Shown piece after piece: positions 60,299 through 64,000 of a DNA stretch of 64,000 nt. The position numbers and the translations under genes are program-made. Below the pieces are notes generated by a model, which was not told the DNA's origin, did not search any database, and was given only the letters and a program-made list of their open reading frames with translations. Origin of the DNA: an uncultured Bacteroidota bacterium (GTDB lineage: Bacteria; Bacteroidota; Bacteroidia; Flavobacteriales; Flavobacteriaceae). How positions within the stretch are numbered: the stretch's first letter is position 1; every line of letters begins with the position of its first letter. The stretch lies in assembly GCA_902587325.1 (NCBI GenBank), contig CACIKV010000004.1:1-64000 (forward strand), written 5' to 3'.

Positions 60299-61993
60299 TT
60301 ATAATAATTCTACAAAAAGTTCATTATCATTTTTTACAACTTTAGCGAGTTTATTTTTTGTTAGAGCTTTCAGAGTTTTATCCCATTTTTTATTTGATAA
60401 TTCTAATCTTGTTTTTAGGACACTTAATTCAATTGAACCTTCTTTTTCAACTATAGAAAACACAGACTTTTCTTCCTCGCTCAATTCTAAACCGGTAATT
60501 TTTAATGGTTTCATTTGAGGAAAAAATATTACTTCTTGAATAGATTTTTTATTTGTTAAAAGCATTACAAGTCTGTCTATTCCAAAACCAATCCCAGAAG
60601 AAGGAGGCATACCGTATTCAAGAGATTTTATGAAATCATAATCAATAAACATTGCTTCTTTATCCCCTTTTTCAGAAAGTTTTAACTGATCTTCAAATCT
60701 TTCTAATTGATCTATTGGATCATTTAGTTCTGAATATGCATTAGCTATTTCACTACCATTTATTAGTAATTCGAAACGTTCAGTTAATTCTGGATTTTTT
60801 CTGTGCTCTTTAGTTAGTGGACTCATCTCTTTAGGATAGTCAATTATGAATGTTGGTTGGATATATTTTGATTCACATTTTTCACCAAAAATTTCATCAA
60901 TCAATTTTCCTTTTCCCATAGTTTCATCAACATCAATTCCAAGTTTTTTTGCAATATTAAAAGTTTCATATTCTGACATATTTTTTAAATCATATCCAGT
61001 ATTTTCTTTAATAGAATCTAGAATACTTATTTTTTTGTAAGGACCTTTAAAATTGATTACATGATCTCCAAAATCTAATTCATATCTTCCATTAACATCC
61101 ATAGCAACTTTTTCTAATAGTTTTTCAGTTGTTTTCATCATCCAATTGTAATCTTTGTAAGCAACATAAAATTCTAAATTAGTGAACTCAGGATTATGGG
61201 TTCTATCCATGCCTTCATTTCTAAAATCTTTTGCAAACTCAAAAACTCCATCATATCCTCCAACAATAAGTCTCTTGAGATAAAGTTCATTAGCTATCCT
61301 TAGATAAAGAGGGATATTTAGCGCATTGTGATGAGTAATAAATGGTCTGGCAGCTGCACCACCAGGGATAGGTTGTAAAATTGGAGTTTCTACCTCCAAA
61401 TAGTTAAGATTAGTTAAAAAATTTCTGATTGATGAAACTATTTTACTTCTTTTTATAAAAGTTTCTTTAATATCATGGTTAACAATCAAGTCTAAATACC
61501 TCATTCTATACCTTTGCTCAGGATCATTAAATTCATCATAGGTTTTCCCTTGACTATCTGTTTTTGGAAGAGGAAGTGGTCTTAATGATTTAGATAAGAG
61601 TTTAAAATCTTTTACCAAAATAGTCTTTTCACCAACTTGAGTTCTGAAAAGTTCGCCTGTTATTCCAATAATATCTCCGATGTCAAGTAGTTTTTTATAT
61701 AAATCATTATACTTTGTTTTATCATCATCTGGGCATATTTCATCACGATTAAAGTAAACCTGAATTTTTCCAGAGCTATCCATTAGTTCTGCAAAGCTTG
61801 CTTTACCTTGAATTCTTCTTGACATTAAGCGTCCAGCAACTACAACTTTACTATTCTCAATAAAATTTTTATTAATATCATCAGCAGTGTGCGATATATT
61901 AAATAATTCTGCAGGGTAAGGATTGATACCAAGCTCCCTAATTTTCGCAAGCTTTTCACGTCTAATTATTTGCTGTTCAGAGAGGTTTGACAT
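60299..61993 (-). CDS. lysS: Lysyl-tRNA synthetase, class II
   Basis: FAKDFRNEGMDRTHNPEFTNLEFY, PPSSGIGFGIDRLVMLLTN; C-terminal extension. Confidence 0.96.
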   Translation of the reverse strand: MSNLSEQQIIRREKLAKIRELGINPYPAELFNISHTADDINKNFIENSKVVVAGRLMSRRIQGKASFAELMDSSGKIQVYFNRDEICPDDDKTKYNDLYKKLLDIGDIIGITGELFRTQVGEKTILVKDFKLLSKSLRPLPLPKTDSQGKTYDEFNDPEQRYRMRYLDLIVNHDIKETFIKRSKIVSSIRNFLTNLNYLEVETPILQPIPGGAAARPFITHHNALNIPLYLRIANELYLKRLIVGGYDGVFEFAKDFRNEGMDRTHNPEFTNLEFYVAYKDYNWMMKTTEKLLEKVAMDVNGRYELDFGDHVINFKGPYKKISILDSIKENTGYDLKNMSEYETFNIAKKLGIDVDETMGKGKLIDEIFGEKCESKYIQPTFIIDYPKEMSPLTKEHRKNPELTERFELLINGSEIANAYSELNDPIDQLERFEDQLKLSEKGDKEAMFIDYDFIKSLEYGMPPSSGIGFGIDRLVMLLTNKKSIQEVIFFPQMKPLKITGLELSEEEKSVFSIVEKEGSIELSVLKTRLELSNKKWDKTLKALTKNKLAKVVKNDNELFVELL

Positions 61994-62066
61994 TTTTTTT
62001 CAAATATAATGATATAACATCAACAATACCCATATGTTTTTTAATTTTATAATTTAAAATTATAAT

Positions 62067-62771
62067 TTGAGTAGAAATAAAAATATAATAGTTAAGGATT
62101 TAGGTAAAATAAATTTTGAAGATTGTTTTGATATTCAAAAAGAACTTCAAAATGAAATAATTCAAATAAAATTAAATAATAGAAAAAAAAACTCAAGTAA
62201 AAAAACCCCAAATTATCTTTTAGTCGTTGAACATGATCATGTATATACATTAGGTAGAAGTGGAAATAAAAATAATTTACTTTATTCAAATGAGTTATTA
62301 AACAAAAATAAAATTTCATATTTTCAGACTAATAGAGGAGGTGATATTACTTATCATGGCCCCGGACAAATAGTTTTATACCCAATTCTAGATTTAGAAA
62401 ACTTTTTTACAGACATTCATAAATATTTGAGATTAATGGAGAGTTCTGTTATAAATACTTTGAAATATATAAATATATTGTCATCTAGAAATCCCAATAA
62501 GACTGGAGTTTGGTTAGATGTAGGAAATAAAAATGAAAGAAAAATATGCGCCATGGGTGTAAAAGTAAGTAGATGGGTAACTATGCATGGTTTAGCATTA
62601 AATGCAAGCAACGATTTGTCATATTATGAAGGAATAATCCCATGTGGATTAAAAAACAGTAAAGTGACATCAATCAAAAAAGAAATAGGTGATTTAATTT
62701 ATTCTTATGACTTAAAAAAAATACTAGTTGAAAAATTTAGTGAATGTTTTAGTGCTAAGCTAATTAAATGA
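62067..62771 (+). CDS. lipB: Octanoyltransferase LipB (TTG start)
   Basis: VVEHDHVYTLGRSG, NRGGDITYHGPGQIVLYPI, KICAMGVKVSRWVTMHGLALN. Confidence 0.95.
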   Translation: MSRNKNIIVKDLGKINFEDCFDIQKELQNEIIQIKLNNRKKNSSKKTPNYLLVVEHDHVYTLGRSGNKNNLLYSNELLNKNKISYFQTNRGGDITYHGPGQIVLYPILDLENFFTDIHKYLRLMESSVINTLKYINILSSRNPNKTGVWLDVGNKNERKICAMGVKVSRWVTMHGLALNASNDLSYYEGIIPCGLKNSKVTSIKKEIGDLIYSYDLKKILVEKFSECFSAKLIK

Positions 62772-64000
62772 GTACAACTGAATTTCATTTTTATCACCTA
62801 AAAATAAAGCATTAATAGTGTTGTTAGTGTAATTTAAATCTAAGTCACTTGATGAAAAAAACGGAAACCCTGGTATAATATTATAGTTCTTGAAAAGGTA
62901 AATTTTATTAGAATCTTTATCAAAAATTGAATAATATAAGTCATTTGAAAAATTTTGGATTTTTAAATCTTGATACGAACCAAATGGAAGTCTATAATCT
63001 TTTCCGTTTACTATAAGTTTATTTGTACCAAAAGTAATTTTATACTTATTATTTGCAAATAAAATTTTTTCATTATCAACTAGTTTTTGTTTATAAATTT
63101 TACCATTGATATCTATTCTTAATATGTTATTATTGTTGTCAAAGGCTATCATTCCGTTATCATGCTTAAAAAGATTTGTATTAAAAGATAAATCTTTAGG
63201 TAGTTTAATTCTAATATTTCCTCTTCTATCTAAAATTGATATTTTATCTTCATTATTTTTTAAAATTAGATAATCTCTGTTCAAAATTCTTAAGTGTTTT
63301 AACGGTTCTTTAAGACCATTATTAAGCTTAATTTTTTTAAAACCCTTTACTATCTCAAAACTTGAATTGTACATTTTTAAATTACTTGCATCCTGAATTA
63401 CATATCTGTAATTTTTATTTTTGTCGTAATCAAAAACAGAGAGATTTTTAAAATAATTTTTAGATTTTACATCAATTTTTTTTACAATATCTCCGTTAAT
63501 ATCCAATAAAATCAATTCTTTACTTGTAGAAAATAAAAACTGTAGCTTATTATTTTTATATGTATCTACTTGAAAAATATCACTATTAATCGAGCCATTT
63601 AATTTTTTTGACCATGTAATTTTTCCGTCAAATTCCATTAATATTAATTTATTGTCAGAATCTTGGAAAATAATATTTTTTTCTTTCGTTTTGTGATTAT
63701 GAATTATTTTTGGTTTAATTATTATCTCATTAGGAAATGATTTTGACAGAATTAATTTTGTTTTGTTTTTACCTTCTTGAATTCTAGTTTTTGAATTATA
63801 CAAAGAAGAATATATAATTGAATCTTTGATTTGATTTGATTTTATCCAAACTGAAAGTTCATTTTCATTATTTGTTAATTTAACTAATTCTAGTGATGAA
63901 TTTTTTGATGGTATGTTTTTTAAATAATCATTTAAATCAGCATTTAATAAGAATGTTGATTTATTATAGTAGCTTAATATTAATCTTTCAATTGATTCAA
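62760..64000 (-). CDS. Hypothetical protein with beta-propeller-like repeats, 5' end beyond window
   Basis: Supplied ORF starts at an internal TTG (63803); the same frame stays open to the window end (...ESIERLILSYYNKSTFLLNADLNDYLKNIPSKNSSLELVKLTNNENELSVWIKSNQIKDSIIYSSLYNS...). Confidence 0.7.
   Translation of the reverse strand, partial: ESIERLILSYYNKSTFLLNADLNDYLKNIPSKNSSLELVKLTNNENELSVWIKSNQIKDSIIYSSLYNSKTRIQEGKNKTKLILSKSFPNEIIIKPKIIHNHKTKEKNIIFQDSDNKLILMEFDGKITWSKKLNGSINSDIFQVDTYKNNKLQFLFSTSKELILLDINGDIVKKIDVKSKNYFKNLSVFDYDKNKNYRYVIQDASNLKMYNSSFEIVKGFKKIKLNNGLKEPLKHLRILNRDYLILKNNEDKISILDRRGNIRIKLPKDLSFNTNLFKHDNGMIAFDNNNNILRIDINGKIYKQKLVDNEKILFANNKYKITFGTNKLIVNGKDYRLPFGSYQDLKIQNFSNDLYYSIFDKDSNKIYLFKNYNIIPGFPFFSSSDLDLNYTNNTINALFLGDKNEIQLYSFN

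Overview
AT-rich window from a marine Bacteroidota genome (Flavobacteriia-like; inferred from gldKLMN, SusC/D and TAnnTTTG-type promoters). It has three blocks. (1) ~0-16.8 kb is core: groEL (partial), groES, secG, lptE, a sigma54 activator, miaB, topA, an arginase-fold protein, the gliding/T9SS operon gldKLMN, and aconitase. (2) ~16.9-52.4 kb is a large polysaccharide utilization locus (PUL). It holds seven predicted lipoprotein sulfatases, an SSS symporter, a SusC/SusD pair, two paralogous beta-helix lipoproteins, an aldehyde dehydrogenase / RhaT-type transporter / KDG kinase / KDPG-aldolase operon, an AraC regulator, an enolase-superfamily cycloisomerase/dehydratase, GH2 and GH78-like enzymes, and a 5'-truncated FucP-like transporter. 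(3) ~52.4-64 kb is core again: initiator tRNA-Met, era, der, merR, M23 peptidase, alaS, DUF4136-like, glucosaminidase-LysM, lysS, lipB, and a partial hypothetical. The best lead is the PUL. Its central metabolism resembles the 3,6-anhydrogalactose route (dehydrogenase, cycloisomerase, KDGal kinase, aldolase), but no recognisable GH16/82/117/127/129 enzyme is visible. Two uncharacterised beta-helix lipoproteins head the same tightly packed operon, so they are candidate new glycan-cleaving enzymes. All family calls were made by eye from protein motifs; no searches were run.
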